From: Calliopum simillimum | Lineage: Eukaryota; Arthropoda; Insecta; Diptera; Lauxaniidae | Length of the DNA: 64,000 nt | Assembly (NCBI GenBank): GCA_951812925.1 | Contig: OX638371.1 | Span: 81,849,697-81,913,696 of the forward strand | Reading direction: 5' to 3' | Shown: in pieces, positions 1 through 13,029 of the stretch | How positions within the stretch are numbered: position 1 is the stretch's first letter | Layout of the letters: each line of letters starts with the position of its first letter | Translations under genes and position numbers: made by a program | Notes under the pieces: generated by a model | Told to the model about the DNA's origin: nothing | The model's database searches: none | The model's input: only the letters and a program-made list of their open reading frames with translations

Positions 1-710
1 TTGTAGTATTGTGTTGGCGATATGGAAACATTGTGAAACAACTCAAGTACTGTCCTTACAACATTGTTTTCTTGAAAGAATTTATGGAAATAAAGACTAT
101 GTAATAACAATGAAAATTTAAATTCGCTTAGCTTCTGAACAATTTGACCGAGCGGAACCATATTCGCACTGAAGATTTTTCGGTCCCCTGGTGGTTCTTA
201 GTTATGGTAGGGGGAGATTTTGGGCGGGGCGTTACACCTCCCATAAAAAAAGAAAGCTTAAAATGATCTCTGTACAAAAGAAACACTTAAAATGCTACAG
301 CAGCAGCTATCGTCACAAAACATGATACATTAGCCCATATTGTGTCTACCAAACACCTTGCAAAAAGTGGGCGGTTTGAACAAGGATGCCCGAGACAGCT
401 AGTTATTTTTATTCAGAATATTGGAAGATATATGTGAAAATTCGGATAAAATACAGCCAAAGTCGATTTTGCATTAAAACAAAGGATACATCGATCTAAA
501 GTAAACTAAGTCGAAATGTGAAAATACGGTTTAACTCGATTATTCAGGCTTCTATCAGGCAGTTAAACCTGTTAACCAGATCCTGTGTGGTTTAATTTAT
601 ACCTCTCTACTACTATCGCGGAAACTGATACAAGAATAATACACCTGTTAAGTTCTGTTTAACAAATGTCAAAACGAGCAAAGAGGAGACAAAAAGCGAC
701 TTCTATCAAA
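1..710. other. No gene seen
   Basis: AT-rich sequence with stops in all frames. I see no exon, repeat boundary or RNA gene here. Confidence 0.5.
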
Positions 711-951
711 GGCCCCTATTGCGGTTGTCGATTTGCGATAAAATCGATGGCCATCGATTTTTTCTTCTAGTCCTATCTTTGAAACTACATCACTGATTAC
801 ACTGATTTATATCTTACATGTCACTTAAAGTCATTTGCAATTAAATGGCGAAAACTTTATTAAAATCGGTGCATAGGTTTCAAATATAGGGCTAGTAGAA
901 ACAATCGATGGCCACCGATTTTATCGCAAATCGACAACCGCAATAGGGGCC
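711..951. mobile_element. Small inverted-repeat element (MITE), 241 bp
   Basis: The first and last ~60 bases are inverted copies of each other, beginning GGCCCCTATTGCGGTTGTCG on each strand with only a few mismatches. The middle is short and codes for nothing. This is the form of a non-autonomous DNA transposon. The flanks give only a weak AAA duplication, so the superfamily is undecided. Confidence 0.75.
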
Positions 952-1289
952 AAAATCCACCAATAAAATCGCCTATCGACAAATGTCAGAAACAGAAAAA
1001 AACAAAATTGTTGTTGTTTGGCTAGTAAATTTTAACAGTACTCGCTACCAAAAAAGAATAAGTGTAGTTACGGTCGTTATTTGTATCATGATTGTATCCA
1101 AAATTCATCTTTTAACAGATTTTCCATGAGAGTCGCGATTAACTCGGACAATCAAAGTTCAATAGTATTTGTATTCCGCCATCAGCCATTGCTAACAGTG
1201 CGAACTCTAATCTCGACCTTAGAAATATGTAATTGTACATCCCTAGCTAACCCACGAACATGATTGTGAATAAAGCATTTTATGTAGGT

Positions 1290-1890
1290 AATAATTGCTA
1301 CGAAGCTTTTAAAGAAAAAATTTAGGAGCAGAATACATGGAATAAAGCTTGTTTTGTTACCAACAGCGCGAAAAAACCAACAGATCTCGTATACAATGCG
1401 TATAATAATAAAGTGCAATATCTACACCCCTTCGTCCTATATGTTGCAAATGTTACTGTGGTTGAATGTTAAACAGCGTTTGACGTTAAGAGTCCTGATA
1501 TTTGTGTTCAATGTAAAGCACGGAGTATTTCCGGAATATCTTCAAGATGAACTTGTTTATGTCAGGGACATCCAACCTTATCATTTGAGAGGAGCAAATG
1601 ACTTCAGATTAGAAAGATTCAACAAGAGTAGTACTCAGAATTCAATTATGTATAATGGCTTAAAACTATATAACTCCCTACCAGCTTTAATCAAAAATGA
1701 AAATAATTTCCATTGTTTTAAAAAACTTGTGGTAGAGTTTATTTTATTACATATCCACTAAAATTTTTAAATTTGTTAAATTTGTTAAATATTTTAAAAT
1801 TGAAAAATCAAGCTGTACAAAAATTTTAAATGTAACAGTTATTTTTTAACTAATAAAGAAATAATAATAATAATAATAATACAGAAGAGG
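1290..1890 (+). pseudogene. 3' end of a non-LTR retrotransposon
   Basis: A 135-codon reading frame (1354-1761) reads like the C-terminal part of an insect non-LTR reverse-transcriptase polyprotein: KQRLTLRVLIF, then KHGVFPEYLQDELVYVRDIQPYHLRG, then NGLKLYNSLPALIK at the end. It is followed by an AT-rich 3' UTR, AATAAAG, and an (AAT)n run ending near 1880. A simple-repeat tail after the stop is typical of these elements. The endonuclease and the reverse-transcriptase core are absent, so this is a dead 5'-truncated copy. The left edge is approximate, and the clade (CR1/Jockey-like) is a guess. Confidence 0.6.
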
Positions 1891-3029
1891 TTATCGACCC
1901 ATAAACCTTGAAGTATGTGGATACAACAGATAGAAATGAGAATTTCTAAAGAGAAACATTACATATAGCGAACATATGTATACTTCACGTTTATGAATAG
2001 CGAATACCAAGCAAAATGAATACAAATAAATTAAATTTTATTTTACACTGAGTAATAAATACAAGTTTCCCCCTTTTGAAACCGGTTATAAATTAGTTGA
2101 TTACATTGCTAAAAAAAAAGCGGCAAGTTGACGACACTGACTTTGCGGCAAAAGAGAAACGACCGAATAGAGAAAATTTTAAAACAAAATGGCGCGCTTG
2201 TTAGCGCAAAAAAAAAAAACCCATACGAAGAGAATTTGCGTGTCACCGGAGCGCTAACAAATGCGTGAATTGAAGCGCCGGCCGGGAAAAATGGCGGAAA
2301 TCACTTGTATTCGAGACTTAACTAAATATTGATTTTTCATTTGAAGTCACAGAAACGATGTAACAAAAATAATTTTCTTGAATTTTCATTTTAAGGTTTT
2401 GTAAGAACTGTACTTTTAAGACCAGGTCCAACTAATTTTTATATAAATAAATTATTAAACTAATTATATAAGATTTAGTAACCAATTTAAGAAAACATTA
2501 TGAAAAAAAACTATAGATACAGATTTTATACATGGCTTCTAGAAGCTCATGACTCACACCACATTGCACATTTATTAATTTAGAACAAATGGATAATATA
2601 AATAAATTATAAAATTTTCTGCTTACCTTATATGCTTTAATGCGTTGTTTTGCTGATTTTCACTATTTTAAATCAGTACTTAAACTTTTTCAGCTCTAAT
2701 CGCTTAATTTATTGAAGAAAAAAAAATGGCGTACTTTGGCTGAAGACCGAGTACTTGTCTATATGTAGAGAAAAAGTTTTCTTCACTTGAATTCTAGGAA
2801 AATTAATTTATTTAAGCTTTCTGCTGAACACGACCGATCTCCTTCGACGACGAAGACGAACTGATGCCGAAAAGAGGTGAAAATGAGCTTCGTTGATTTT
2901 TGCAACTGTCAAAACAAATATAGGTAGTATTGCCACCTTAATGAATTTGGTTCTTGAAATAGCTGTGTTTAATAGTAGCAGTAAAATTTGCAAATCTTCG
3001 GGCTAGAAACAACACACGAGAGACTAATA
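1891..3029. other. No gene seen
   Basis: AT-rich non-coding sequence with poly-A runs and a GC-richer patch near 2160-2300. I recognise no exon or repeat boundary. Confidence 0.5.
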
Positions 3030-3501
3030 CCCTATTCTCATTTGCCTGGTTAACCAGTTTAAAATAGAAAATATTGATAATAACAGAACCACGTTACCTG
3101 AATGAGTCATCTATCATTTCAATGACACTTTTTTGGCGCTTACCAAATCGCGACACTATTTTCACTTTTTCAAATATATTTTTATGTATTTCGTTACTTA
3201 AATTTTTTTTTACAACAAGTAAGACGAACACATTTTTGATTTTAGCTTTAATTTGCTTTTTATTAAAAATATTTTATTTTTTTACATATTGCATTTGTCA
3301 AAAGAAAAGGACATTTCCAAATTTCCCTCGAATTTTTTGAATTTGAAGATGCCACCTGCCAATTTTTGGGGTTAAATGATCTAATTATTTAAAAACTAGC
3401 TAATCTTTTCCATACAAATCGAAAAGCTTTTTATATGGAAAACTATCCTGGTTAGTGCTTAATCAGCATTCATCTGGTTAACCATGCAAGTGAGAATAGG
3501 G
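3030..3501. mobile_element. TA-flanked MITE, 472 bp
   Basis: Terminal inverted repeats of 28 bp, starting CCCTATTCTCA and reaching GGTTAACCAG, differ at two positions. A TA dinucleotide flanks each end (3028-3029 and 3502-3503), as expected for Tc1/mariner-type insertion. The interior is non-coding. Confidence 0.8.
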
Positions 3502-3891
3502 TATAAGCTGCCGGGCGAAAGTACTTGTTGTAGGCAAGCCGAGGGACCGCTTCCCATTTACGCACTTATTTACAATTTTGCAAAAAGGGGCGTTCCTGAA
3601 AACGATCTCGCAAACTTTACGAATTACGCGTTTATGAGCTTACATGTTTTAAGAAATACCCTAATTGCTTATTTACATAACTGTCATTACTCAAAATGAC
3701 AATAATTTCTGAAAACGAAATTTCATTTAAATTATGTGAATACGAATACATTGTGCAGACATTGTCTTTGTCCAAATCACCTCGTACTCGGCATCGTATT
3801 CCATAGTCTATTTTGTTTTGAATTTAATTTTCAAGTCACAAATATAAAAATTAAAATTAAAACAAATTATATAAACAAATCAATTGAACTA
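3502..3891. other. No gene seen
   Basis: Short AT-rich stretch between two transposon copies. Nothing recognised. Confidence 0.45.
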
Positions 3892-4425
3892 ATTTTACGA
3901 ACTTTAGTCATTATTTGCAAGAATCTAAAATTCTATGCATTTTTCAACTTAGAAAATCATGCAACTGGCAACACTAGTAGCCACATGACAAACCGGTATT
4001 GATTTCGCAGCCAATGGCTTGACTTTACCAAACAACAACAACAACAGGAGTCATGATAAAGTGGAAAGAGAACAAAAATCTCACTACATGAATATAGGCA
4101 CTTAAGCTACCAATTATTCTGAGGATACATAGCGCAGTCCATTGATAAATGCGCTATGTAGAGAGATTGACTCCGAGGTTCATAGTTCAATCCCGGCCTC
4201 AGACAAAAAGTTCAAAAATTTTTCAATTGTTATTTCATTTAATTTAAAATAAATTAAATAAAACATAAATTGGTCTGATGATGGTTACGTGGCGGTAACC
4301 GAAACATATGTCACCATAGCCATGCTTAGTAGTTTTTTTCTCTAATCCTAATTGTCATGATTTTCTGAGTTGAAAAATGCATAGAATCTTAGATTCTTGC
4401 AAATAATGACTAAAGTTCGTAAAAT
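3892..4425. mobile_element. TIR element carrying a tRNA-like core, copy 1
   Basis: Terminal inverted repeats of about 70 bp (ATTTTACGAACTTTAGTCAT at each end, few mismatches) are flanked by TA. Inside are a CAACAACAACAACAGGAGTC segment, a tRNA-like core (4122-4205), and a segment with GTTACGTGGCGGTAACCG. A second copy with the same order of parts lies at 33318-33752, so these parts move as one unit. No protein is encoded. The TA flanks suggest mobilisation by a Tc1/mariner-type transposase. Confidence 0.75.
4122..4205 (+). repeat. tRNA-like (pol III type) core inside TIR element
   Basis: TAGCGCAGTCCATTG resembles a tRNA A box and AGTTCAATCCCGG resembles a B box, about 50 bases apart. GCGCAGTCC...TGCGC can pair as a D-arm-like stem. 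This is the signature of a tRNA-derived SINE head. It is not a working tRNA: I cannot close an acceptor stem or define an anticodon loop. Confidence 0.55.
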
Positions 4426-5059
4426 TAGTATAATTTTCATATAGTCAACATAAACCATTTTAACAAATCAATTGAATTGACAGTAAAAATGACATTTCGT
4501 AAAATAAAAATCAAACGTCAGCTCGTTGCTGTTAGTTAAGTACCCGATGTTTACTATTTAAGTCATTAATTAAACATATACTGTGAAATCAAAATCGTTG
4601 ACTTAAGTAAAAACAGTAAAGTAATGTCGTTTTCCATTGGGTAGTCTAGATTTTGCTCTCAAATCAAAAATTTTTCTTGCTGAATGGAACACACAAACAG
4701 AGCAAGAATGTATTAGTGCAATTTACCCTTTGTTGCGAACAAAAAGAGTGTGTTTTGTGGTTTTGACTTTATTGAAGTGCAAATATTGTCGTTCAAAATT
4801 CAAACTATGTTTTTTAAAATTCAAATTTCAAAGTTTTAATTTTTTATATTTGTGTTGAAAAATTTCGTTAAAAATCATTAAAATTTCATTGATTGACTTT
4901 TTTTTTTTAAAAAACCCTTATTGAACAAAATCTGCTTTTTGCATTTTAGTCAGCTGTGCAAAGTGCGAAAAAAAAATGCGAAATATGGGCAATGTGTTTG
5001 TTGCAGGAAAAGTGTCGTTAATCTATTTTGGAAAGCATGCAAAAGTAAAAACAATTCAG
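4426..5059. other. No gene seen
   Basis: AT-rich, with no recognisable exon or repeat edge. Confidence 0.45.
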
Positions 5060-5937
5060 CCCGATCAAAAAAACTTGTCAAGTTCTTGTCATTGTATCAG
5101 AAATGTATATCAAAATGATATCAAAAATTTATCAGCCGCTGATATCCTTTTTTTGTATATCATTTTGATATATTTTTGATATCTTTGAAAAACATGTCAA
5201 TTTTGTATCAGAAATGTATATCAAAATGATATCAAAAATTTATCAGCCGCTGATATCAATTTTGTATCAGAAATGTATATCAAAATGATATCAAAAATTT
5301 ATCAGCTGCTGATATGTCAAATTTAACGCTTTAGTTTGTGAATTTTATGGAAGACGCACGCGCAGCCAATTTTAGTGAAGAAAAAGTGAAAATATAATTA
5401 TTATATATAATACAAATATAATTGAGTGCAAAAAACCCGACGCTCCATTCAGTTGCTGCATGCAGCCTGTGGTTGGGAAAACCAAAAGTATGGAAAACGG
5501 ACGAGCAGCCAATTTTAGTAAGAAGTGAATTTTCTAATAAAACTCGTGAAAAAGCACAAAAATATAATTGAGTTAAAAAAAACCGACACTTCATTCATTT
5601 GCTGCATGCAAGCAATTTCTAAAAACTTGTTGCCGACGATCAAATACAATATTGCAAAATTTGGTTGTGTCAATTTTGTATCAGAAATAGATATCAAAAT
5701 GATACACAAAAATTGTACATCAATGATATACAAAATTTGTATATCATTTTGATATCATTTTTTGATATCATTTTGATATCTTTTTTTGATATCATTTTGA
5801 TATCTTTTTTTGATATCATGGTGATATACAAAAAGCGTTACACTCCGTATATCACTGTGATATCCTTTTTTTTATCAAAATTTTGTATGTCACTGACAAA
5901 TTTTTGATATCATTTTGATATACTTTTTTTGATCGGG
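5060..5937. mobile_element. Inverted-repeat element built of GATATC-rich tandem repeats
   Basis: The ends are CCCGATCAAAAAAA and its inverse. Just inside are about three direct copies of a ~53-bp unit (5091-5320) holding ATCAAAATGATATC and CAGCCGCTGATATC. On the other side is a run of TGATATCATTTTGATATC units (5720-5930). The centre holds two direct copies of a ~125-bp segment (about 5345-5480 and 5490-5620) with GCAGCCAATTTTAGT and TTGCTGCATGCA. There is no coding capacity. Confidence 0.65.
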
Positions 5938-6390
5938 AGATGGAAATAAAATTTTTGCTAGACGTCATGTTTTTATCAAAATGAAGCATACTGAAAACTG
6001 CACAAACTTGCCTGTGTCATGTGAAAGCGGTAAAAAAGTATGCGCGAACGCTCTAGTTTGCACGAACTAGGTATGCGCAGATAAGATTGTAAGTGTGAAA
6101 GGTACTTTATGGTATGTTTTCACCGATGATTTACGAGGTGATTTACGGCTTTTTCCAGATTTGTTTGACGTTTAATACGGGATGAATGAGGTGAGACACG
6201 GCTTAATAACCTCAACAATTTTTGGTGGAAGGTTACATACATTTTTTTGGTTAAAATACAGTTTTATTTTTAAAAGCTTTTAGTTTTTTGGGAAAAAAAT
6301 CTGGCAACAATGGCGTGATTTAAAATGTCATTTCGCCGTGGTGAATTATTTGGGTGGGTTCATTAAAAACTAAATTCGTCCTACCACTAG
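5938..6390. other. No gene seen
   Basis: No exon or clear repeat structure recognised. Confidence 0.45.
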
Positions 6391-6801
6391 CAGTGATGCC
6401 AGTATTTCTGAGGAAAAGGGTAAAACTAAAAAATTTATTGTTGTCAAATACACATATAATTTTCATTTAGGACTAGTTGTGTTTTTGTGGATACTGACAA
6501 ACGTATGGGAAAGGAACAACAAATATGCTTAGCTTAACCTAGAAAAATACATGTGCAAATAACAAAACCAGATAGTGTCCACAAAAACAAAGCTGCTTTA
6601 ATTTCTCATATTTACATGCCGACAGTCAGCCGATAGTTCTAATGTCAAACAAATCGTCTGTTTGTTCCCTTGTGTATGAAGCAATGATGAAAAGAACTAT
6701 AGGCCGTGGTCTGAGGTACCTTAAATATTTTTTGTTGCATTGTCGGACTTATACAAAATACCCATTTCTTTAGAACATTATAAGATGAGCTGGCATCACT
6801 G
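6391..6801. mobile_element. Possible hAT-type MITE, 411 bp
   Basis: Perfect 12-bp terminal inverted repeats, CAGTGATGCCAG, resemble hAT ends of the form CAGTGNTGCC. The flanking 8 bases do not match, so no target duplication supports it. The interior is non-coding. Confidence 0.4.
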
Positions 6802-8820
6802 CAACCAAGTATAGTTCGCGGTATTTTATTTTTAAGTTTAAAGTAGTGATAATTTTTATATATAATTTTATATTTTTCTGATTTTTCAACCAAGTGTTCA
6901 ATCAACACTTCATTGAAGCTAGGATTGTTAAAAATCGGGTAAGTTAAAAGCGATTGTCTTTTCCTTCAAAATCCACTTGCAGTTATATTGATGTTTTTCC
7001 CCGAAATAACTAAACTTGAAAACCGCAACTCTGATTTGGTTCACCAATCTTATAGCTTGAAAAGATAGTTTTCATCTGATTCCAATAATCTTAAATCAGT
7101 GGCGTCTTAATCCAAAAACTATATACTACTATGTGCCCTAAGCAGAGTAAGCAGGTAAGTATATTTACTTTGCCCATCTGATTGTAACGCAGATTAGGAG
7201 TCGCGATATGCAATGGCGTACCTAGAAAGAAAGAAGAGGAATATCGTACTATTTCAAGGACACAATGCTCAGCAATTTTAATGATTGCTGGGGCACAGTT
7301 GAAAATCTCTACCGCGGCACTCAGTTCGAGAAACACTTATAGGGCACGGGATTCTGAATCCGAAAAGTTTAAAGATCACCATTTTTTTCCTATTTTCGAA
7401 GTTGTATAACAAGACAGGATAATTTTAAACCGCAAAACCGTTTACGTCAACTTATAGCCCTAAGTTTTTCTTCAAAACCCAATTTTAATCTTGCCGATTT
7501 CGTTTTTTTCTCGGAGATATCTTAACCTAAAAAGTTAAAAAGTGCAAGTGATGTTATATAAATTTAAAAATTTTTTTCACATTAATCGTCAGGTAATATT
7601 CTTTGGTCTTTTCAGTGGGCTAAAAAATTAACTTTGAATGCTGTGCAACTTTTCATATTAGCAACTGCTGGATAACACCCTCTAGTTACCTTCTTTAAAT
7701 TCAAATGCATTAATGTAGCATATTGCCAGTTATATTGTTTTTACTTTATAAAAAATAGTATACGCTTTTTCTATCTAATTTATGTGAATTATACGGTGAC
7801 CAACCGTACTGTATTATACAGAACAGTCATGCAAACACAAATTTGAAATGAAAAAAAGGCGTCGGTAACGGTGTTTAGTCTAATGATAATTTGCTCTAAT
7901 GATCTCAAATCTACATAAGTGTGAGTCAAATTGTTCTGATGGAATCTACGGAAAATTCTAAAAAAATTTGGCCAATAAAATATTGGTCTAAAATGAATAT
8001 CGAGCCCCCGATTTTAACGTGAAGATTGTTCTATAACATTTTTATATTAAAAAAAAACCTTTTTTAGAAAAAACTATTGTGTCATCTTAAAAAAAAAATG
8101 AATACGTTTTTATGAATTTTGAAGGTTTTTTTTTTTTTTTAAAATGATAAATTTAGAGACAGCAATTTTTTGATTGGAATCTTTATTTGGTGTTTTATAA
8201 CAAATGTCAAAATTCATCATCCATATCACTTCCTCATTAAAAGTTGTTTTTGCAAATATCCTCGTGACCTTTGAGCCTGAACAACTTTTTACGCGGCAGT
8301 GATCTCGATGAAGACTTTTGACTTGGTTTTTAAACACCAAAATAAAGCGATTTCAATTAAAAAATTTGCTGGCTCTAATTTTTCGATCAGAAAGTCTTAT
8401 TTCAACAAATTTTATCAGAATTTTCGACCACTTTTTAAGAAAATTTGTTCAAAACTCGACCTGAATATTTAAAATCGTTCATGATAAAAATGGATTCAAA
8501 AAGCTGATAAACCAATGATTGATATATAAATTTCATGATACAAAAAACTTCTCGTTAAAAGCGGGAGCTTGATATTGATCTTAGACCTATGGTTTTGGAA
8601 AAATATTCTGTAGATTACGGTAGACGGTTGGTCGTGGGAAAATTTGGCTCACACTAATGTACATATACATTGAAATACAAATTGTATTCCTTTTTTTTTT
8701 TGTTCTGTATTTCAGTTTCAAAATGATCACCGTAATTATACCATTTTTTTGCAAACATTACAATAAAAAATGGTAAAAGTGGAAAACATGCAAATTTTGA
8801 CAAAGTAAAAAAAGTCAATC
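6802..8820. other. No gene seen
   Basis: Two kilobases of AT-rich sequence without an exon, repeat boundary or RNA gene that I can recognise. Confidence 0.45.
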
Positions 8821-9057
8821 TGGCATGTTCTGAAATCCGATTCACTTCGGAAACGGATCTAAAGCAATCTTCAAGAGCCCTTCATTGCGACGAATAAGAG
8901 GGAATCGGATTTGTATTTAAACAAATAAAATTTGCTAATGGTTCCCATTCGATTTCTGAAACATAAATTCGATTTGGTGTTAATTACCAAAATGCGGAGC
9001 TCTTGAAGATTGCTTTCATTCCGATTCCGAAGTGAATCGGATTTCAGAACATGCCTG
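8821..9057. mobile_element. MITE, ~237 bp
   Basis: Inverted repeats of about 55 bp starting GGCATGTTCTGAAATCCGAT and continuing TTCACTTCGGAA, with few mismatches and a short non-coding centre. The target duplication is unclear. The ends resemble those of 14973-15359 (CAGGCATATTCCGAAATCC), so the two may be related families. Confidence 0.7.
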
Positions 9058-11211
9058 AATATCAATATTTGGGAGGCGTGGTACCATCCACTTGTTTAGC
9101 CTATGGCTTGGCCTTTTTTATACTAACACAATATGAGAACTTCTTTAAAATTGGTCAGTTAGTTTCAATAAGGAACAATTACACAAACAAACAAAATCTT
9201 AATTTCATAAAGTTCATTTTCGGTTTTTACTCATAACTTGAAAGCTATAAGAGATAGCTCACAGTTTATAGCATTTTTGAAATTACACCCTAACTTCGTT
9301 TGGGAGGTAGGCGTGTCCGTGGGCAGATTTTTTTCATAGTCACAGATTTAAGTTGTTTTAAACTAAAAAATATTTATACCAAATTTCAACTCAATTATTT
9401 CTATTAATGACCGCCGTTCAAACCCGTCCACTGAACGCCGTGCATTGGGGAAAGTTAGCTCTGAAAAGAAATTCAAACAAGAAAATAACTTTATTTGCCA
9501 TCAACATTTAATTTTATTTTTTATCTCATTTTCTATATTTTAAACAAATTGCATAATCAAAATTTCCATAAAAAATACATATTACAATTGATAGCTTATA
9601 ACAAAATTGCCCATAACAGTGGTACAAATACATATAAACATCACATGAAAGCATTATTTATCTTCAGTTAAATATGCATGTTTGATTTTTTAGCTTTAAC
9701 AAACATTTTATGTCATAATATTTTTATTATAACCTTGTCAATATTATAAATAGTTACTATTAAAAATACATAGGTAAATATGTATTTTAAAGGTACATTT
9801 GTACCTACAAAAATTTTTCTTTGTCCTCAGCTACCTGTAATTCGTTATCATTAGTGTAAGTACATACTTATTAATTATGTTTTGTATGAAGTTTTGATTT
9901 AAAATTTGTCTGTTTTATACTTTTCATTCATAAAAATAATATTTTATATTGTTCACAATTCATTACTTTAATATACTTGAGTGCATTTTACAAAAATATT
10001 TTAATTTTCCCTTGCCTTTCAATTTTTTTGATGATCTTTATCTCTATCAATATTTATTCTTTTTTTTAACATCAATGTACCACTAACCCTAAGGCCATAA
10101 ATTTATTCTTTAAACATCAAGTAATGAGTCAGGTATATGCCCGGAAGGGTTAAATTTTATAGAACTTTGCCAACTCCATGACTATTGCTACATTTTCCAT
10201 TACGGGGAACTCCCCAAACTAACATAAATTTATGAATGGCCAGTTAGCTACAAAGGCATTACACTCTAAAGTTAACAGAATATTCTGGACATTTAAATAT
10301 AATAATGAAAAGGAAAATGAATTGAGAGCGAATGTCTCAAAAATTAATATCCAGCCATTTATATCCGCCATTGGAGTTTTCAAATATGTCTATAAATTAA
10401 CAATATGGCTATTGAGAATAAAACATAGATGAAAATTCATCACATACACTATGGCATGCGCTTAGCTCTAGAGCACAAGTAGGTGCTCAAATTTTTGTAT
10501 CTATTGATCTACTTGCCAATTTGGTTTGTTGTTCGTATACCCTTTTTAGGGTCGTACCGAAACAACTCAAGTGTATTGAAAGGTGCCAAAGATAGCATAG
10601 CCTACTATGGTGTGCATGTGTTAGTATGGATAAAGGAAAGGCTATTTGATGCAAATGTAATATATAAAGAGATCGGTGGAAATAAAATCCTCTTAGACTA
10701 TTTCACAAAGATTTAAGGGATTTGGTACACACATGATCGGCTTCTAAGATATTCATTAAAAATATAGTTTTTGGGACGATGCTAGGGTTTACAATATAAA
10801 CGAAATAAAAATCCAATACAGCTACATATATACCATACATGAAAAATTTTGGAAAACAGTTTCTGGCACAAAGGAAAAGCGTGGATGCAGCTCTAAAGAA
10901 TAGATACTATGGATCACTTGAAAGATACTTTGACAATTAATTGCGAATTGTTCTTTGTAAAATTTTAATTTTTGTTGTCCCAAAAATCTCAATTTCAGTA
11001 CCATTAATTAGCAAAATTGGTATTTTTGTTAGTTTACTGTGTTTAGGATAGTACAATTTTTGGGGTGTGGGATCTGATTTTAAATCTTTTAGTAGATTTA
11101 ACTTATTTATCTAAATACAAATACAACTTTAAGTATTGTATCATATTCTCGATTAAAGTTTAATTTAAATATGTTTAGAAATAGCTCTTTGTGTAAGAGG
11201 AAATTCGTTTA
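9058..11211. other. No gene seen
   Basis: AT-rich. Near 9290-9360 a fragment (GGGAGGTAGGCGTGTCCGTG) looks like a dispersed repeat. An open frame at 10483-10716 shows no recognisable domain. Confidence 0.4.
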
Positions 11212-12379
11212 GGCGCCATCCATTTATTACGTAAGATTTTTAAGGGGCGGGAGGGGTTAGTGAAAAAACTTACGATTTCTTACGTGGGGGAGGGGGGGAG
11301 TTACACAATATCTTACATAAGATTCACAATATTATCATCACATGAAACGCAGCGCATACATACAATAATTAGTTTAATAATTGATTACACAGTGCAACAA
11401 TTTAAAAAAAAATTTGATAGCGACGATAGCCCTACCATAACTGAGTAAGTCCCCGATGGGTTTTGCCAAGTTGGCAAACTCACAAAATATCAATTTTACA
11501 AAAAAACTTTCTGGTGTAAAATTGTACTAGACTGTAAATTGCATGAATTGTTTAATTACTAAAGAATTTGTTTGGTATAAATTTTAAAATGTCTCAAAAA
11601 ATTCAAATATTCCTTGGACGATTCTAAGCATTTTATGCTATATACATTTTTTTTCGTACGATGCCTTTTGAGTAAAAAAAGCGTATTACCTACCGTGAGT
11701 CCCATTAAACTAAAGACTATAAAACTTTAGACCGTACTCCAAATAACTCGAAACTGGATAAACTGACTTAGTGTTTTTCACTTGAATATAGACGATATAT
11801 TGATTTTCTATTCATTCTTTATTTGTTTTCTAATCTTACGGAATACTTTATAAGTTACTAATTGCCCGTTCCCGATAACCTTCCGTATCTGTCACACAGT
11901 CTCAGCAGGTCTTTTCAAATCGCTTTATTGGACATTTTTCCAGCGGATGATATATGTCACGGTGCCAGAATTTTTTAATATTCCGGGTGATGCCGAGGGT
12001 ATTTCAAATTAGAATTTTTCCTGGAATCTCTCCTAATAGTATGTCTTCGAAAGCAAGAAATCGTGTAACTGATTTTTGAATTATGGGATTTTCCACGAAT
12101 CCGGACGAAGCCGAGGGCATTTCGGAATAAAATATATGCTAAAGCCTTGCCATTCTAAATATCTATAAAGGAAAGAAAAAATCATGCAAATCGGACAAAT
12201 GTTTCTCGAGTTTTGGAGACACAGACAGACAGACATACTTTGTATATACTTTGTATTTTATATAGTACGAGTAGTAACATTGTGTAGGGAGGAGAGGGGG
12301 TAGTGAAAAATCTTATGATTTCTTACGTGGTAGGTCAAAAAAATACTTAAAACGTCTAACGTAATTAATGGATGGCCCC
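11212..12379. mobile_element. DNA-transposon derivative, ~1.17 kb
   Basis: The ends are GGCGCCATCCATTTATTACG and GGGGCCATCCATTAATTACG on opposite strands, flanked by a TTA direct repeat (11209-11211 and 12380-12382). A subterminal segment, TTACGATTTCTTACGTGG / TTATGATTTCTTACGTGG, occurs near both ends in the same orientation. Around 11985-12125 the phrase GCCGAGGG(T/C)ATTTC recurs. I see no transposase. Confidence 0.65.
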
Positions 12380-13029
12380 TTACATGTTTTTTTTTTATCA
12401 AAAAACAATTGTTATTAATTGAATTTACATAAATAAAATCTTAATTTCTACAATTAAAAGTTGTTGGGTTTTGTAAACATATAATTTTTTAGTTTTAATG
12501 GTGCTTTTTTTCACAACGTCTCTAGACGTTTCAGTTTTCGCAAAAATTTTTACATTTTACATAAGTGTCTTTTATTTCCCGTTTACAAAACGAAGAATTC
12601 GTATCCGATTCTTCTTATTTTTAATCCGTTGCAAGTTTCTTTAAAAAAAGTAAGGTTTATTTTAAAAAATTTATAACACTTAGTTTTTCTGTATAAAGTT
12701 AGTGAAGGATATGCCTCAATATCCTACCATTGGAATTCTTTTTTTATATAATTCTGGGTGGCTTTTTATGAACTCAAATGGGTGGTTTTTTTTTTTTACT
12801 GATAAATCAAAGGCTCCAGAGATTACCAAATTTATTTCTATTTTTTACATCGGCTTACCACTTTCGGGTCTGACACATACATAGATGATGTCACAAATAC
12901 AGAATTAATATTTTTTTTATTAAATAATAACCTTTAAAAGGTAGCTATAAAAATTTTATGTTGATCTGATGCTTGTTTTTAAAAACTTTTCTTATTTTCA
13001 AAACAAATGAAAATAAAAAAAAAAAAATT
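12380..13029. other. No gene seen
   Basis: T-rich sequence with no recognisable feature. Confidence 0.4.

Noticed and set aside
4122..4205. A genuine tRNA gene
   Set aside because: A- and B-box-like sequences are present, but no acceptor stem or anticodon arm closes, and the second copy is in the same transposon context.
10483..10716. A 77-codon plus-strand frame with a hydrophobic start
   Set aside because: No recognisable motif, no splice context, and no flanking coding signal; chance is enough to explain it.
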